A stretch of 64,000 nucleotides of DNA. It comes from Neorhizobium galegae bv. officinalis (lineage in GTDB: Bacteria > Pseudomonadota > Alphaproteobacteria > Rhizobiales > Rhizobiaceae). This document shows, piece by piece, positions 1-13,918 of the stretch. Both the position numbers and the translations under genes were made by a program. Numbering within the stretch: position 1 is the stretch's first letter; each line of letters begins with the position of its first letter. The notes beneath the pieces are model-generated. The model searched no databases. It worked only from the letters and a program-made list of their open reading frames with translations, and had not been told where the DNA came from. Where the stretch lies: positions 397,110 through 461,109 of the forward strand of contig CCRI01000004.1 of the NCBI GenBank assembly GCA_000985875.1, written 5' to 3'.

Positions 1-3031
<3,031 letters not shown>

Positions 3032-3037
3032 AAGGCG

Positions 3038-4300
3038 TTACAGATCCAGTTTGTCGATCATTGCCTGGGTGATCAGGCAGATACCGGTTTCGGTGCGGCG
3101 GAAACGCTTCGCATCGAGTTCGGGATCTTCGCCGACCACCAGGCCTTCGGGAATGGTTACACCGTGATCGATGACGACATTACGAAGCTGCGCGCGTCGT
3201 CCGATCCTGACATTCGGCAGCACGACCGCACCTTCGAGGCGGGAATAGGAATTGGCGCGCACCCCGGTAAACAGCAGGCTTCGGTTGAGCGACGAGCCGG
3301 AGATGATGCAGTCGCCGGATACGACCGAGGAGGTTGCCGAACCACGGCGGTTTTCGTCGTCATGGACGAATTTCGCCGGCGGGGTGATCTCCGCATAGGT
3401 CCAGATCGGCCAGGACTTGTCGTAGATATCGAGGCCGGGGACAATCTCGGTCAGGTCGATATTGGCCTGCCAGTAGGCGTCCACCGTGCCGGCGTCGCGC
3501 CAGTAGGGCTCGCGTTCGAAATCGGAGCGGACGCAGCTGTCGGCAAAACGGTGGGCGACGGCTTTGCCGTGTTCGACGATATAGGGGATGATGTCCTTGC
3601 CGAAATCGCGGCTGGAGCCGGGCGTTTCCGCGTCGCGCTTCAGCACGTCCATCAGGAACTTGGTGTGGAAGACGTAGATGCCCATCGAGGCGAGCGCGAA
3701 ATCCGGATTACCGGGAATGCCGGGCGGATCGGCGGGCTTCTCGACGAAGGCGATGATCTCGTCCTTCTCGTTGACATGCATGACGCCGAAGCCGGTCGCT
3801 TCCATGCGCGGCACTTCCAGGCAGCCGACGGTGACCTGCGCGCCGCTGTCCACATGCTGCTGCAGCATGTATTCGTAGTCCATCTTGTAGACGTGGTCGC
3901 CGGCCAGGATGACCATGTATTCTGGCGCGTAGGCCTCGATGATGTCGATGTTCTGGAAGACGGCGTCGGCGGTGCCTTCATACCATTGCGTCTCGGAGAC
4001 ACGCTGGGAGGCGGGCAGGATGTCGAAGCTCTCGTTGCGCTCGGGGCGGAAGAAGTTCCAGCCGCGCTGCATGTGGCGGATCAGCGAATGGGCCTTGTAC
4101 TGCGTCGCCACCCCGATGCGGCGGATGCCGGAATTCAGCGCGTTCGACAGCGCGAAATCGATGATGCGCGCCTTGCCGCCGAAATAGACGGCAGGTTTGG
4201 CGCGGCGGTCGGTGAGTTCCTTCAGGCGACTGCCTCGGCCGCCGGCAAGCACATAGGCCATTGCATCGCGCGACAGGGGCTGAATTCTCTTTTCGTTCAT
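3038..4300 (-). CDS. glgC: Glucose-1-phosphate adenylyltransferase (ADP-glucose pyrophosphorylase)
   Basis: Makes ADP-glucose from glucose-1-phosphate and ATP, the committed and usually allosterically controlled step of bacterial glycogen synthesis. The protein is 420 residues. The N-terminal nucleotidyltransferase loop reads [33 protein letters not shown] follows, and the C-terminus has left-handed beta-helix repeats. An upstream in-frame ATG at 4477 would add 59 Arg-rich residues inside glgB. I chose 4300 because GGGAGG lies just before it and [21 protein letters not shown] is the family N-terminus. It sits 20 bases downstream of glgB. Enterobacterial GlgC is activated by fructose-1,6-bisphosphate and rhizobial enzymes by other hexose phosphates; that is family knowledge, not visible here. 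Confidence 0.97.
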   Translation of the reverse strand: MNEKRIQPLSRDAMAYVLAGGRGSRLKELTDRRAKPAVYFGGKARIIDFALSNALNSGIRRIGVATQYKAHSLIRHMQRGWNFFRPERNESFDILPASQRVSETQWYEGTADAVFQNIDIIEAYAPEYMVILAGDHVYKMDYEYMLQQHVDSGAQVTVGCLEVPRMEATGFGVMHVNEKDEIIAFVEKPADPPGIPGNPDFALASMGIYVFHTKFLMDVLKRDAETPGSSRDFGKDIIPYIVEHGKAVAHRFADSCVRSDFEREPYWRDAGTVDAYWQANIDLTEIVPGLDIYDKSWPIWTYAEITPPAKFVHDDENRRGSATSSVVSGDCIISGSSLNRSLLFTGVRANSYSRLEGAVVLPNVRIGRRAQLRNVVIDHGVTIPEGLVVGEDPELDAKRFRRTETGICLITQAMIDKLDL

Positions 4301-4320
4301 CGTTTCCCTCCCAAGGTCCC

Positions 4321-6531
4321 TTATGCTTGTTCCAGTTCGAGCATGATCGTCGCCAGCGGCGGTAGCGTGACTTCGGCCTGAACGGTTCCTCCCGCGTTCA
4401 CGGCCTGAACGCGACCGCCATTGCCTTTGCCGCTGCCGCCGTAGATCTCGGCGTCGGTATTCAGGATTTCCCGCCATCTGCCTTCGATTGGCAAGGGGAT
4501 GCGGAAATTTTCACGGTAGACGGGCGTAAAATTGCTGATAACCGCCACCGGCTTTTCTCCCGGCGACATGCGCAGCCACGCATAGACGGAGTTTTCCGCG
4601 TCGTCGGCGATCAGCCACTGGAAACCTTCGCCCTCGCAGTCGCGGGCATGCAGCGCGGGTTTGGAGCGGTAACAGAAATTGAGATCGCGGACCAAGCGGC
4701 GCATGCCCTCGTGGGGATGATACTGGAGCAGGTTCCAGTCGAGCGAGCGAGCTTCGCTCCATTCGCTCCACTGGGCGAATTCCTGGCCCATGAACAGCAG
4801 TTTCTTGCCGGGATAACCCCACATGAAACCGTAATAGGCGCGCAGGTTTGCGAATTTCTGCCAGTCGTCGCCGGCCATCTTGGCGATCAGCGAGCCTTTG
4901 CCGTGCACCACTTCGTCGTGGGACAGCGGCAGGACGAAGTTTTCGGAATAGGCGTAGATGAGACCGAAAGTGAGTTCGTTGTGGTGGTGTTTGCGGTGGA
5001 TCGGTTCGCGCTGCAGGTAGCTCAGCGTGTCGTGCATCCAGCCCATGTTCCACTTGAAGCCGAAGCCGAGGCCTCCCTCGTGGACGGGATGCGAGACCTT
5101 TGGCCAGGAGGTCGATTCCTCGGCGATCGTCATCACGCCCGGATGGGCGTTATAGGAAAGCGAATTCATCTTCTGCAGGAAGCGCACCGCTTCGAGGTTT
5201 TCGCGCCCGCCATATTCGTTGGGCACCCATTCGCCCTCTTTGCGCGAATAGTCGAGATAGAGCATGGAGGCGACGGCATCGACCCGCAGCCCGTCGAGAT
5301 GGAATTTCTCCGACCAGTAGAGCGCGTTGTTGACGAGGTAGGAAAGCACTTCGAGCCGGCCGAAATTGTAGATCGCGGTGTTCCAGTCCGGGTGAAAACC
5401 CTGGCGCGGATCGGCATGTTCATAAAGTGCCGTACCGTCGAAGAAACGCAGGCCGTGGGCATCGGTCGGGAAATGCGCCGGTACCCAATCGAGGATGACG
5501 CCGATGCCGACCTTGTGGCAGCCGTTGACGAAGCGGGCGAACCCTTCCGGCTCGCCGAAGCGCGCCGACGGGGCAAAAAGCCCGGTCGTCTGGTAACCCC
5601 AGGACGGATCGAAGGGATGTTCGGTGATCGGCAGAAACTCGATATGGGTGAAGCCCATGTCGGTGCAATAGGGGATCAGTTCCGAGGCAAGCTCGTCCCA
5701 GGAAAGGAAGGAGCCGTCCGGCTTCTTGCGCCAGGAGCCGGCATGCACTTCGTAGATCGAGATCGGCTGGCGGCGGTGGTCGGCCTTTTCCCAGAATTCC
5801 CGGTGGGCCGCGTCGTCCCATGTCTGGGAGAGTTCCGGCGCGGTAACCGAGGCGGTATTGGGGCGCAGTTCCGCGCGCCGGGCGTAAGGGTCGGCTTTCA
5901 GCGGCAGGACGGTGCCGTCCTTGCCGACGATTTCGAACTTGTAGGCGGCGCCCGCCCGGATATCGGGTGCGAAGATCTCCCAGATGCCGGTATCGAGGCG
6001 CAGCCGCATGACGTGACGTCGGCCGTCCCAGCCGTTGAAGTCACCGACGACGGAAACGCGCTTGGCGTTCGGCGCCCAGACGGCGAAGTGGAAACCCTCG
6101 ACGCCCTCGTGTTTCAGCGCATGGGCGCCCATCTTGTCGAACAGGCGCAGATGCGAGCCTTCGCGGACGAAATAGTCGTCCATGGGCCCGAGCACCGGGC
6201 CGAACGTATAGGGGTCGGTAACCGCCCATTCGTCATCGCCGCGGCGGGCGCGGTAACGGATGGGCTGGAGGTGGGTGGCGTTGACGAGGCCTTCGAAATA
6301 TCCGGCATCGTGGCGGCGCGTCAGCTCGCCGAGTTCGGTGCCACTAAGCGACAGTGCGGTGACGGCCTCGGCACCCGGAACGAAGCAACGAACCCTGAAC
6401 CCGTCCCCGAGCTTGTGGAGCCCGAGGACGGCGAAGGGATTGGTATGCCTGCCTTCCAAAATCGCCTCGATCTCGGATAACGGTATCTCCCCAGGAGCTC
6501 TCCCGTCATCGACGCGCGGCGATTTTTTCAT
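4321..6531 (-). CDS. glgB: 1,4-alpha-glucan branching enzyme
   Basis: Cuts alpha-1,4 chains and rejoins them as alpha-1,6 branches in glycogen. The 736-residue protein has an N-terminal GlgB N1 module, a CBM48-like domain around [19 protein letters not shown], then a GH13 barrel with [11 protein letters not shown] (nucleophile Asp), AEEST (acid Glu) and [12 protein letters not shown] (third carboxylate). The ATG at 6531 shares its A with the glgP stop codon (TGATG), supporting this start over an in-frame ATG 57 bases upstream that would lie inside glgP. It is the second gene of the glg operon. Confidence 0.96.
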   Translation of the reverse strand: MKKSPRVDDGRAPGEIPLSEIEAILEGRHTNPFAVLGLHKLGDGFRVRCFVPGAEAVTALSLSGTELGELTRRHDAGYFEGLVNATHLQPIRYRARRGDDEWAVTDPYTFGPVLGPMDDYFVREGSHLRLFDKMGAHALKHEGVEGFHFAVWAPNAKRVSVVGDFNGWDGRRHVMRLRLDTGIWEIFAPDIRAGAAYKFEIVGKDGTVLPLKADPYARRAELRPNTASVTAPELSQTWDDAAHREFWEKADHRRQPISIYEVHAGSWRKKPDGSFLSWDELASELIPYCTDMGFTHIEFLPITEHPFDPSWGYQTTGLFAPSARFGEPEGFARFVNGCHKVGIGVILDWVPAHFPTDAHGLRFFDGTALYEHADPRQGFHPDWNTAIYNFGRLEVLSYLVNNALYWSEKFHLDGLRVDAVASMLYLDYSRKEGEWVPNEYGGRENLEAVRFLQKMNSLSYNAHPGVMTIAEESTSWPKVSHPVHEGGLGFGFKWNMGWMHDTLSYLQREPIHRKHHHNELTFGLIYAYSENFVLPLSHDEVVHGKGSLIAKMAGDDWQKFANLRAYYGFMWGYPGKKLLFMGQEFAQWSEWSEARSLDWNLLQYHPHEGMRRLVRDLNFCYRSKPALHARDCEGEGFQWLIADDAENSVYAWLRMSPGEKPVAVISNFTPVYRENFRIPLPIEGRWREILNTDAEIYGGSGKGNGGRVQAVNAGGTVQAEVTLPPLATIMLELEQA

Positions 6532-8993
6532 CAGGCTCTCCAGATTTCCGACGCATACTGACGAATAGTTCTGTCCGAGGAGAACCATCCCATCCGGGCG
6601 GTATTGCGAATTGTCTTCGAATACCAGGATTTAGGGTCGGACCAGATTTGGTCAACGTGGCGCTGGGCGTCCGCATAGGCGTCGAAATCGGCGGCGACCA
6701 TGAACCAGTCGTGATTGTAGATGCCGTCGGTGAGGGTGGTGAAGCGCGAACGGTCGTCGGGCGAAAAGACGCCGGTCGCGATCGCGTTGAGCGCCTGGGC
6801 CAGTTCACGCGACTTCTCGATGATCGCGCGAGGCTGGTAGGTCTCGGAACGGACCTTGGCGACCTCGTCGGCGGTCATGCCGAAGATGACGATATTCTCC
6901 TCGCCGACATGGTCGCGCATCTCGACGTTCGCACCGTCGAGCGTGCCGATGGTCATCGCGCCGTTCAGCGCGAACTTCATGTTGCCGGTGCCGGATGCTT
7001 CCATGCCGGCGGTCGAGATCTGCTCGGAAAGATCGGCGGCGGGAACGATGATCTCGGCGAGCGAGACGTTGTAGTTCGGCACGAAGACGACCTTGAGAAG
7101 GCCGCGGACGGCCGGGTCGTTGTTGATGACGCGCGCCACGTCATTGGCGAGCTTGATGATCAGCTTGGCGTTGTGATAGCTCGGCGCCGCCTTGCCGGCG
7201 AACAGTTTTACGCGCGGCACCCAGTCCATTTCGGGATGCGAGCGGATCTGGTCGTAAAGGGCGACCGCCTCGATGATGTTGAGAAGCTGGCGCTTGTATT
7301 CGTGGATGCGCTTGATCTGGATGTCGAACATTGCCGACGGGTCGATGCGGATGCCCATGCGGCTGCCCACGAGGTTGGCGAGCTGCACCTTGTTGGCCCG
7401 CTTCACGGCGGCGAACTTCTCCTGGAAGGCCGGGTCGTCCGCATGTGCGTCGAGTGCCTTGAGCGCTTCGGTATTGTCGAGGAACTCGTCGCCGATCGCG
7501 TCCTGGATCAGCGAGGTGAGGCCCTGGTTGCACTGCATCAGCCAGCGGCGCGGGGTGATGCCGTTGGTCTTGTTGTTGATGCGGGCCGGATACATGGTGT
7601 GCAGGTCGGCGAAGACCGTGACCTTCATCAGGTCCGTATGCAGGGCCGAGACGCCGTTGACCGAATGGGAGCCGACAAAGGCAAGGTTGCCCATGCGGAC
7701 GCGACGGTCGCCGCTTTCGTCGATCAGCGAGATCGCGCGGATCTGGGTGTCGGAGAAGCTCTTCTGCTTGCGCGCCTCGATCAGGATCAGGGCATTGATC
7801 GCATAGACGATCTGCATGTGACGCGGCAGGAGGCGTTCGAACAGCGGTACCGGCCAGGTTTCCAGCGCCTCCGGCAGCAGCGTGTGGTTGGTGTAGGAGA
7901 AGGTCTGGCGGGTGACCGACCAGGCCTGCTCGAAATCCATGCCGTGGATGTCGGTCAAAAGGCGCATCAGCTCGGCGATCGACACGGCCGGGTGGGTGTC
8001 GTTGAGCTGGATCGCGACCTTCTCGTGAAGGTTGGTGAAATCCGGATACTGCTGCAGGTGGCGGCGCAGGATGTCCTGGAGCGAGGCCGAGGAGAAGAAG
8101 AATTCCTGGCGCAGGCGCAGTTCCTGGCCGGCCGGGTTGGCATCGGCCGGATAGAGGACGCGGGTCAGGCTTTCCGCCTTGTTGCTTTCGCGCAGCGCGC
8201 CGATGTGGTCGCCGGCGTTGAAGGCGTCAAGCAGGATCGGGTCGATCGGCTGTGCCGACCAGAGGCGCAGAGTGTTGACGCGTTTTCCGCGCCAGCCGAC
8301 CGCCGGCGTGTCGTAGGCCATGGCGATGACGCGTTCGGCCGGCTTCCAGACGTAGCGCGGCGTCTCGTCGTAGCCGCCGACGGTTTCGACCGTGCCGCCG
8401 TAACCGATCTCATAGGAGCTCTCGCGGCGTTCGAATTCCCAGGGGTTGCCGTGGGCAAGCCAGCTTTCCGGAAGCTCGACCTGCCAGCCGTCGGCCATCT
8501 GCTGGCGGAACAGGCCGTGGACGTAGCGGATGCCGTAGCCGTAGGCCGGGATGTCGACCGTCGCCATGCTCTCCATGAAGCAGGCGGCGAGACGGCCGAG
8601 GCCGCCATTGCCGAGCGCGGCATCCGGTTCGAGAACGGCAATCACGTCGATATCGACACCGAGCGAGGACAGCGCGTCGCGGATTTCCTGCATCAGGCCC
8701 ATGTTGCTGACGGCGTCGCGCATCAGGCGGCCGATCAGGAATTCGAGCGACAGGTAATAAACGCGCTTGCCGCCGGTCCTATAGACCTTGCGGGTCGATT
8801 CCATCCAGGTGTCGATGATGCGGTCGCGCACCACCAGGATCGTGGCGGTCAGCCAGTCGTGCGGCTTGGCCACCTTGGCGTCCTTGCCGATACGGTAGGT
8901 CAGGCGCTCGATGATCTCTTCCGCCATGATCTCGGGACGGGAGCTGCGGGGAGCCGGCTGAGGAATTTCGACCGGAGAAGACGTGTTGTTCAT
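6531..8993 (-). CDS. glgP: Glycogen/alpha-glucan phosphorylase
   Basis: Phosphorolytically releases glucose-1-phosphate from alpha-1,4-glucan chain ends. At 820 residues it has normal GT35 length. The pyridoxal-phosphate Lys lies in the conserved segment [15 protein letters not shown], followed by [14 protein letters not shown]; the N-terminal half has [10 protein letters not shown] and [12 protein letters not shown]. It is the first gene of the operon, so the 199-base gap to the next gene upstream (8994-9192) should hold the promoter, though I cannot point to a convincing -35/-10 pair. Having synthesis and breakdown genes in one operon fits glycogen cycling as described in Agrobacterium-type clusters. 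Confidence 0.97.
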   Translation of the reverse strand: MNNTSSPVEIPQPAPRSSRPEIMAEEIIERLTYRIGKDAKVAKPHDWLTATILVVRDRIIDTWMESTRKVYRTGGKRVYYLSLEFLIGRLMRDAVSNMGLMQEIRDALSSLGVDIDVIAVLEPDAALGNGGLGRLAACFMESMATVDIPAYGYGIRYVHGLFRQQMADGWQVELPESWLAHGNPWEFERRESSYEIGYGGTVETVGGYDETPRYVWKPAERVIAMAYDTPAVGWRGKRVNTLRLWSAQPIDPILLDAFNAGDHIGALRESNKAESLTRVLYPADANPAGQELRLRQEFFFSSASLQDILRRHLQQYPDFTNLHEKVAIQLNDTHPAVSIAELMRLLTDIHGMDFEQAWSVTRQTFSYTNHTLLPEALETWPVPLFERLLPRHMQIVYAINALILIEARKQKSFSDTQIRAISLIDESGDRRVRMGNLAFVGSHSVNGVSALHTDLMKVTVFADLHTMYPARINNKTNGITPRRWLMQCNQGLTSLIQDAIGDEFLDNTEALKALDAHADDPAFQEKFAAVKRANKVQLANLVGSRMGIRIDPSAMFDIQIKRIHEYKRQLLNIIEAVALYDQIRSHPEMDWVPRVKLFAGKAAPSYHNAKLIIKLANDVARVINNDPAVRGLLKVVFVPNYNVSLAEIIVPAADLSEQISTAGMEASGTGNMKFALNGAMTIGTLDGANVEMRDHVGEENIVIFGMTADEVAKVRSETYQPRAIIEKSRELAQALNAIATGVFSPDDRSRFTTLTDGIYNHDWFMVAADFDAYADAQRHVDQIWSDPKSWYSKTIRNTARMGWFSSDRTIRQYASEIWRA

Positions 8994-9133
8994 ATGTCGC
9001 CAACTTTCTGGGGAGCGGGAGGAGGGGCGTCCGATTCAGTCCATCTGGCAAGATGTATCGCGACAGTTTATGCACCGTTATGACACTGTTGCAATGCTCG
9101 ATTTATCTTTGCGTGTATCGCTCGGACAAGGCC

Positions 9134-9167
9134 AACGAAAAACGCCCCGCCGGTGAGGGCGAGGCGT
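9134..9167 (-). terminator. Rho-independent terminator for the TadG-like gene
   Basis: On the minus strand an 11-base arm (complement of 9157-9167) and a 10-base arm (complement of 9142-9151), pairing ACGCCTCGCC with GGCGGGGCGT with one G-T wobble, enclose a loop of about five bases. TTTTT follows in the complement of 9137-9141. It lies just after the stop of the gene at 9193-10494. Confidence 0.8.
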
Positions 9168-9192
9168 CCTTGCGACCGTTCTGGAAGCAGGT

Positions 9193-10494
9193 TCAGTTGG
9201 TCAGGCGGGTGCCGGTCTGGGCAGCCTTGCGGGCGATCTCGCCGAAGCTTTCCACCAGCGTCGTCATGTCAGTCGGCTCGTAATAATATCCGGGGCCGCT
9301 GGCGCAGTAGTTCAACAGCTTCTTGCCCTTGTCCGGCGCCATGAAGGCGATCGTGTAGATCTTGATGCCCTTTGCCATTTCCTCTTCCGTGAGCTGCTGC
9401 CCGTTCTTCAGCTTCAGCTTTGCGGCTTCCGTCAGGCCGTCACTTTTCGCTTTCAGGCAGAGGTCGCGCACTTTGGTGTCGATCGTCGAGTTCCAGGTCC
9501 CGCTGTTGCCGGTCATCTCGCCGTCCGTCATGAGCACGATGAAACGCTCGAAATTCGTGTTGTCATTGGCGTCATGAGCTGCCTTCTCGGTAACGTTCGC
9601 ATTTTTCAAGGCAGCATAGGCGTTGGCCATGGCGCCGCTGGCATCGGTGCCGCCAGCAGGAACATCCGGCAGGTCGTCGACGTAATCGCTGACATTGTCC
9701 ATGCCCCAGGCCATTCTTTCTTCCGCTTTGGTCTCATGGGTGTAGGAATCGGCACCGATACGGATCAATTTCTTGGTCGGATCGGCTGTTTCCAGTTCCG
9801 CAAACATCACCCCCGCAGCCGCCTTGAGAGACTCCATTTTTGTCAGATAATTGGGGACATCCTTGTAGCAGGTCTGCTTATTGTTTTTGCCGCACTTGTA
9901 GGATTCCTGTATGGTCGGCTGGGCGGGATTGATCGTCGTCGTGTCCCAGGCCATCGAGCCGGATTCATCGAGCGCCAGATACATGGAGAGGGCGTTGCCT
10001 TCGCGGCCGCTCGCGGCGACGCTTTCGACGCTGACGCGCACGGTCTGGAAGCCGAGAAGCGAGGTCAGGCCGCTGAGCGGCACGTCGTAGCTCGACTTCA
10101 TGCGGACCTCGTAGCTGGCAGCCGTGGTGGAACTGCCCGAGGAGGTTACCAATGTCTGGGTGTTAGCTCGAAGCTTGGCCTCTTCCGCGGCCTGCTGCTC
10201 AGCGGAAATGCCGGATTTCTTGAGCTCCTCTATCTTCTGGGCGACATACATATCGGTGCCGAGCTTCTGGGCTTCCGCCGTCGTCATGGTGCCCTTGGCG
10301 GCCATGGCGGACGCCGCAGCGAGAGTGGCGCTGTCGGCCAGCGCCTGGAGCTGGCTCTTTTCATCCATCGCCTGCGTCAGATCGACCGCGACGCCGCCGA
10401 CCGCAAACAGGACGGGAAGCAGTGCAGCCGTCATGATACCGAAATTACCGCCGCGGTCCTTCGCCAGCCGCGCAAAAAGCGTGTGCTTCATCAT
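9193..10494 (-). CDS. TadG-like pilus-assembly protein with von Willebrand factor A domain
   Basis: A 433-residue membrane-anchored protein. Residues about 14-37 (RGGNFGIMTAALLPVLFAVG) form the TadE/TadG-type prepilin-like segment and single membrane helix. The region after residue 170 is a vWA domain with the MIDAS motif DESGS, a later conserved LMTDGEMTG and a disulfide-capable CGKNNKQTC insert. Family members are secreted or periplasmic and accompany Flp/Tad pilus loci, but no other tad/cpa gene is in this window. Start is MM; the first ATG (10494) follows GGGGGC closely and the second (10491) is also possible. A terminator follows, so it appears monocistronic. Its biological role is unknown. 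Confidence 0.8.
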   Translation of the reverse strand: MMKHTLFARLAKDRGGNFGIMTAALLPVLFAVGGVAVDLTQAMDEKSQLQALADSATLAAASAMAAKGTMTTAEAQKLGTDMYVAQKIEELKKSGISAEQQAAEEAKLRANTQTLVTSSGSSTTAASYEVRMKSSYDVPLSGLTSLLGFQTVRVSVESVAASGREGNALSMYLALDESGSMAWDTTTINPAQPTIQESYKCGKNNKQTCYKDVPNYLTKMESLKAAAGVMFAELETADPTKKLIRIGADSYTHETKAEERMAWGMDNVSDYVDDLPDVPAGGTDASGAMANAYAALKNANVTEKAAHDANDNTNFERFIVLMTDGEMTGNSGTWNSTIDTKVRDLCLKAKSDGLTEAAKLKLKNGQQLTEEEMAKGIKIYTIAFMAPDKGKKLLNYCASGPGYYYEPTDMTTLVESFGEIARKAAQTGTRLTN

Positions 10495-10617
10495 TAGCCC
10501 CCAGAGTTCAATTCATTTGAACATCCGTGGTGTATTCCTGGCGAGTATAGGAAGACCTAAACCATTTGATGCAATTTTACGGAATGCCGGGAATCAGCGC
10601 CAAAACGGAGCGGGATT

Positions 10618-11499
10618 TCAGGATTTTACCGGAATGACGTCCACCGCCTGCACGGCGTTCTGGTTTCCGTAACCCTTGAGCATGCCGATGACCGGAGCGA
10701 CGTCGGAATAGTCGCGGCCGTAACCGACGACGATATGGTCGCTGCCGGCCGGAATGTTGTTGGTCGGATCGAGTTCGACATACCCCATCGTCTCGCCGCA
10801 CCAGACCCGCACCCATGCGTGCATGGCGTCGGCACCTTCGAGGCGCTCCTTGCCCGGCGGCGGAATGGTGCGCAGAAAGCCGCTGACATAACCCGCCGGA
10901 ATGCCGAGGCTGCGGAGCGCCACGATCATGATATGGGTGAAATCCTGGCACACGCCGCGCTTCAGCCGGAAGGCCTCCTTGGGCGTCGTATCGACCTCGG
11001 TCGCCTTGGCGTCGTAGGTGAAGTCCTTGTGGATGCGGGCGCAGATGCCAAGCGCGATCTCAAGCACCGTCTGGCCCGGCTTGACGATCTCGCGGGCATA
11101 GGCGGCGATCAGCGGCTCCTCGGCAAGACGCGGGCTTGCGCCCGTCAGGTGATGCGGGGAGGCGGCATCGACCGACCAGAAATCCGCCAGTTCGTCGGCG
11201 AGGGTCGCCAGTTCCGGCGACAGGTCCGCGGTCATCGAGGTGGTTTCCACCATGACGCGGGCCTGCATGCGGATGTCGAGCGTTTCGTGCGGCGCACGCA
11301 GCAGCACGGACGTCGCCTGCTGGCCGAAAAAATCGATGAATGTGGTCCGCTCGTCGGCCTGAGGGCCGACGGTGATCGAGCCGGCGATCAGCCGCTGCCG
11401 GTCGGGCAGGGACAGCGGCAGGAGGCGGATCACGTGGCGGGCGCCCGAGGCCGGCACGTCGTAGGTATAACCCATGTGGAGGGAGAGATCGTAAAGCAT
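10618..11499 (-). CDS. Transglutaminase-like cysteine protease-fold protein
   Basis: A 293-residue protein with an N-terminal bacterial transglutaminase-like beta domain (MLYDLSLHMGYTYDVPA) and a C-terminal papain-fold transglutaminase core. The triad is visible: Cys in KRGVCQDFTHIM, His in DAMHAWVRVW and Asp in YVELDPTNN. No signal peptide, so probably cytoplasmic. Its ATG overlaps the stop of the ATP-grasp/alpha-E gene (TGATG), so the two are translationally coupled. Comparative genomics (Iyer, Aravind and colleagues on amidoligases) links such peptidase-like proteins with permuted ATP-grasp and alpha-E proteins in a predicted peptide-forming and peptide-cleaving system. The substrate is unknown. 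Confidence 0.88.
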   Translation of the reverse strand: MLYDLSLHMGYTYDVPASGARHVIRLLPLSLPDRQRLIAGSITVGPQADERTTFIDFFGQQATSVLLRAPHETLDIRMQARVMVETTSMTADLSPELATLADELADFWSVDAASPHHLTGASPRLAEEPLIAAYAREIVKPGQTVLEIALGICARIHKDFTYDAKATEVDTTPKEAFRLKRGVCQDFTHIMIVALRSLGIPAGYVSGFLRTIPPPGKERLEGADAMHAWVRVWCGETMGYVELDPTNNIPAGSDHIVVGYGRDYSDVAPVIGMLKGYGNQNAVQAVDVIPVKS

Positions 11500-13910
11500 C
11501 AGCTGAAATAAGTCTGGCCGAGGATATCGGACAGCTTCTCCATCTCCAGTTCGATCTTCTGGTAGGTATCGTCGTTCATCGCCTCCGGGGTCATCACCGC
11601 AAGGCCGGAATGCAGCCGCATCGCCTCGCGGTAGAAGGGCGACATCTGGCCGTTGACGAAGGCGTTCGGCAATTGCTCCACCTCGGTGCGGATTTCGTTC
11701 AGCTGGAACAGGATCGAGCGCGGGTTCAAGGGGTCGAGCGCCAGGAGGTCGGCGACCGTCAGCCTTGCCGTATTGACGTTGTAGCGGCGGCGGTGGGTCA
11801 TGACGCTGTCGCCGATCTCGAGCAGCATGTCGAGCGAGCCATCCGGCGCGTCGGGGCCTGACATGTGGCCAAGCAGCCGGGTCATGTGCATGCCGCGCTC
11901 CAGGTGGCGGCCGATCGACAGGAAACGCCAGCCGGTGAAACGGTACATGTTCTCATGCACCAGACCGGCAAAACCAGCGAGCTTGCGCAGGAGCACGGTC
12001 ATCGCATGCGAGGCGTCGTCGCCCGCATGCACGGTTTCGTGGAAGCGGCGGGCGGTCTTGGCAAGGTCGGTCAGCGCCAGCCAGCCGTCCGGCGAGAAAC
12101 GGTCACGAATGTTGCTCGCAGAATAGATGGCGCTGTCGATGTTGCGCAGAAGCGATGCCGGCACCGCCTTGGTCATCTCGACATCGATGCCCTTCAGGTA
12201 GCGGGTGACATCGGCAAGAAGCGGTGCGTTCGGGTCGGCAGACTCGGCGTAGCGCAGGTGCCAGGCGCGCAGAATGCGTAGGGCGCCTTCGGCCCGCTCG
12301 ATATACCGGCCGAGCCAGTAGAGATTGTCCGCCGCGCGGCTCGGCAGGCTGCCGGGCATGTTGCGGGTGAAACTTTCCTCGGGCGGCAGGAGCGTCGCCC
12401 TTGTCACCGGCTTGTCGCTGACGATCCAGACGTCGGCGGCGGCCCCGCCAGACTGCATGGCGATCGCCGCCACGTCGTCGCCGGCGCCGATGCGGGCAAA
12501 GCCGCCCGGCATGATCTGCCAGCCGTGTTCGGTGCGGGCGGCAAAGACGCGCAGCGACATCGGCCGCGGGGTGAGCTTGCCGTTGACATAGGCGGGCGTG
12601 GTCGAAAGCGTCACCACCTCCTGGCCGACCAGCTTGGCGCCTTCGGTTGCAAGCCAGTCGCCGACCGTGTCCCGCGCGGTCTTGCGCAGCGACGAGCCGA
12701 GAACCGACTGGCCGTTGTCGTCGAAGAAGGGCAGCCGCGAATAGGCCGGCCCGATCACCATGCGCTCGATGTTCTTGGCGACGTGCTCGCGTTCCTTTTT
12801 CTGCCCGCACCACCAGGTGGCGATCGAGGGCATGATCAGGTCCTCGCCGATCAGCCGCCGACAGACGGTCGGTGCGAACGCCAGCAGCGCGCGGGTCTCG
12901 AGAATGCCGGAGCCGAGCGCGTTGACGAATGTAAGCGCGCCGGCGCGCAGCGCCTGGACCATGCCGGGCGTGCCGATATGGGAGTGCTGGTTGAGTTCGA
13001 GCGGATCCGCGTAGGCCGCGTCGAGGCGACGCCAGAGTACGCCGACGGGCTTAAGGCCGGCCACGGTGCGGACCATGACGCGGTCGCCCACGACCGTGAG
13101 GTCCTCGCCCTCGAGGAGCATGAAGCCGAGATAGCGGGCGATATAGGCGTGTTCGAAATAGGTCTCGTTGGCCGGACCCGGCGACAGGACCGCGATGCGG
13201 TCCTCCGGGTTCTGCTTGTGGGATTGCAGCGCATCGCGGAAGGCGCCGAAGAAGGAGGCGAGGCGGTGGACATGCGATTCTGCGTAGATGTCCGAAAAGG
13301 CGCGGGTGGTGGCGACCCGGTTTTCGAGCGCGAAACCGGCGCCGGACGGCGCCTGGGTGCGGTCCGCAAGCACCCACCAGTTACCGTCCGGTCCGCGGCC
13401 GATCTCGAACGAACAGAAATGCAGGTAATGGCCGCCGACCGGCTTGACGCCCACCAGCGGGCGGAGGAACTCGGCGTTTCCGGCAATCAGCGCCGGCGGC
13501 AGGAAACCCTCCTGGACCAGCTTGTTGTCGCCGTAGATATCGGCGATCAGCGCTTCCAGAAGATCGGCGCGCTGGGTCAGGCCCTTGCAGACGGTCTCCC
13601 ATTCTCGGCCGTCGATGAGAACCGGCACGTGGCTGATCGGCCAGTTGCGCTCGCCGCTGCCCTGGGCGCCGTAGGTGCGGTAGAAGACGCCCGCGTCGCG
13701 CAGGTAACGGTCGGCGCGGGCGAAACGCTCGCGGCGCTCGTGCTCGGTCATGCGGCCGAGATGGGAGATCAGGTTGCGCCAGACCGGCCGGATCTGGCCG
13801 TTCGCGTCAAGCATCTCGTCGGCAACGCCGGGCAATGCGGCATAACCGAGAAGGGGATCGCCAGCGATCCCCTCTTTTGCCTTGCGTTCGGTTGCCGGTG
13901 CCTTGGACAT
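11499..13910 (-). CDS. Circularly permuted ATP-grasp / alpha-E fusion protein
   Basis: An 803-residue two-domain protein. Residues about 1-490 are a circularly permuted type 2 ATP-grasp domain (DUF404/407 family; RIAVLSPGPANETYFEHAYI is characteristic), predicted to form amide or peptide bonds. From about residue 510 it is an alpha-E helical domain with two ER-containing repeats, NLYWLGRYIERAEGALRIL and LSIGRHLERGMHMTRLL. Many genomes encode the two parts separately. I chose MSKAPATERK at 13910, eight bases after the upstream stop; the longer frame would overlap the upstream gene by 97 bases. Substrate and product are unknown. Confidence 0.88.
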   Translation of the reverse strand: MSKAPATERKAKEGIAGDPLLGYAALPGVADEMLDANGQIRPVWRNLISHLGRMTEHERRERFARADRYLRDAGVFYRTYGAQGSGERNWPISHVPVLIDGREWETVCKGLTQRADLLEALIADIYGDNKLVQEGFLPPALIAGNAEFLRPLVGVKPVGGHYLHFCSFEIGRGPDGNWWVLADRTQAPSGAGFALENRVATTRAFSDIYAESHVHRLASFFGAFRDALQSHKQNPEDRIAVLSPGPANETYFEHAYIARYLGFMLLEGEDLTVVGDRVMVRTVAGLKPVGVLWRRLDAAYADPLELNQHSHIGTPGMVQALRAGALTFVNALGSGILETRALLAFAPTVCRRLIGEDLIMPSIATWWCGQKKEREHVAKNIERMVIGPAYSRLPFFDDNGQSVLGSSLRKTARDTVGDWLATEGAKLVGQEVVTLSTTPAYVNGKLTPRPMSLRVFAARTEHGWQIMPGGFARIGAGDDVAAIAMQSGGAAADVWIVSDKPVTRATLLPPEESFTRNMPGSLPSRAADNLYWLGRYIERAEGALRILRAWHLRYAESADPNAPLLADVTRYLKGIDVEMTKAVPASLLRNIDSAIYSASNIRDRFSPDGWLALTDLAKTARRFHETVHAGDDASHAMTVLLRKLAGFAGLVHENMYRFTGWRFLSIGRHLERGMHMTRLLGHMSGPDAPDGSLDMLLEIGDSVMTHRRRYNVNTARLTVADLLALDPLNPRSILFQLNEIRTEVEQLPNAFVNGQMSPFYREAMRLHSGLAVMTPEAMNDDTYQKIELEMEKLSDILGQTYFS

Positions 13911-13918
13911 CGACTTTT

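Noticed and set aside
4301..4477. N-terminal extension of glgC from the upstream ATG
   Set aside because: It is an Arg-rich translation of glgB sequence in another frame, and a strong SD lies directly before 4300.
6648..9083. A long plus-strand open frame antisense to glgP
   Set aside because: glgP shows complete family motifs on the other strand, so this frame is a shadow.
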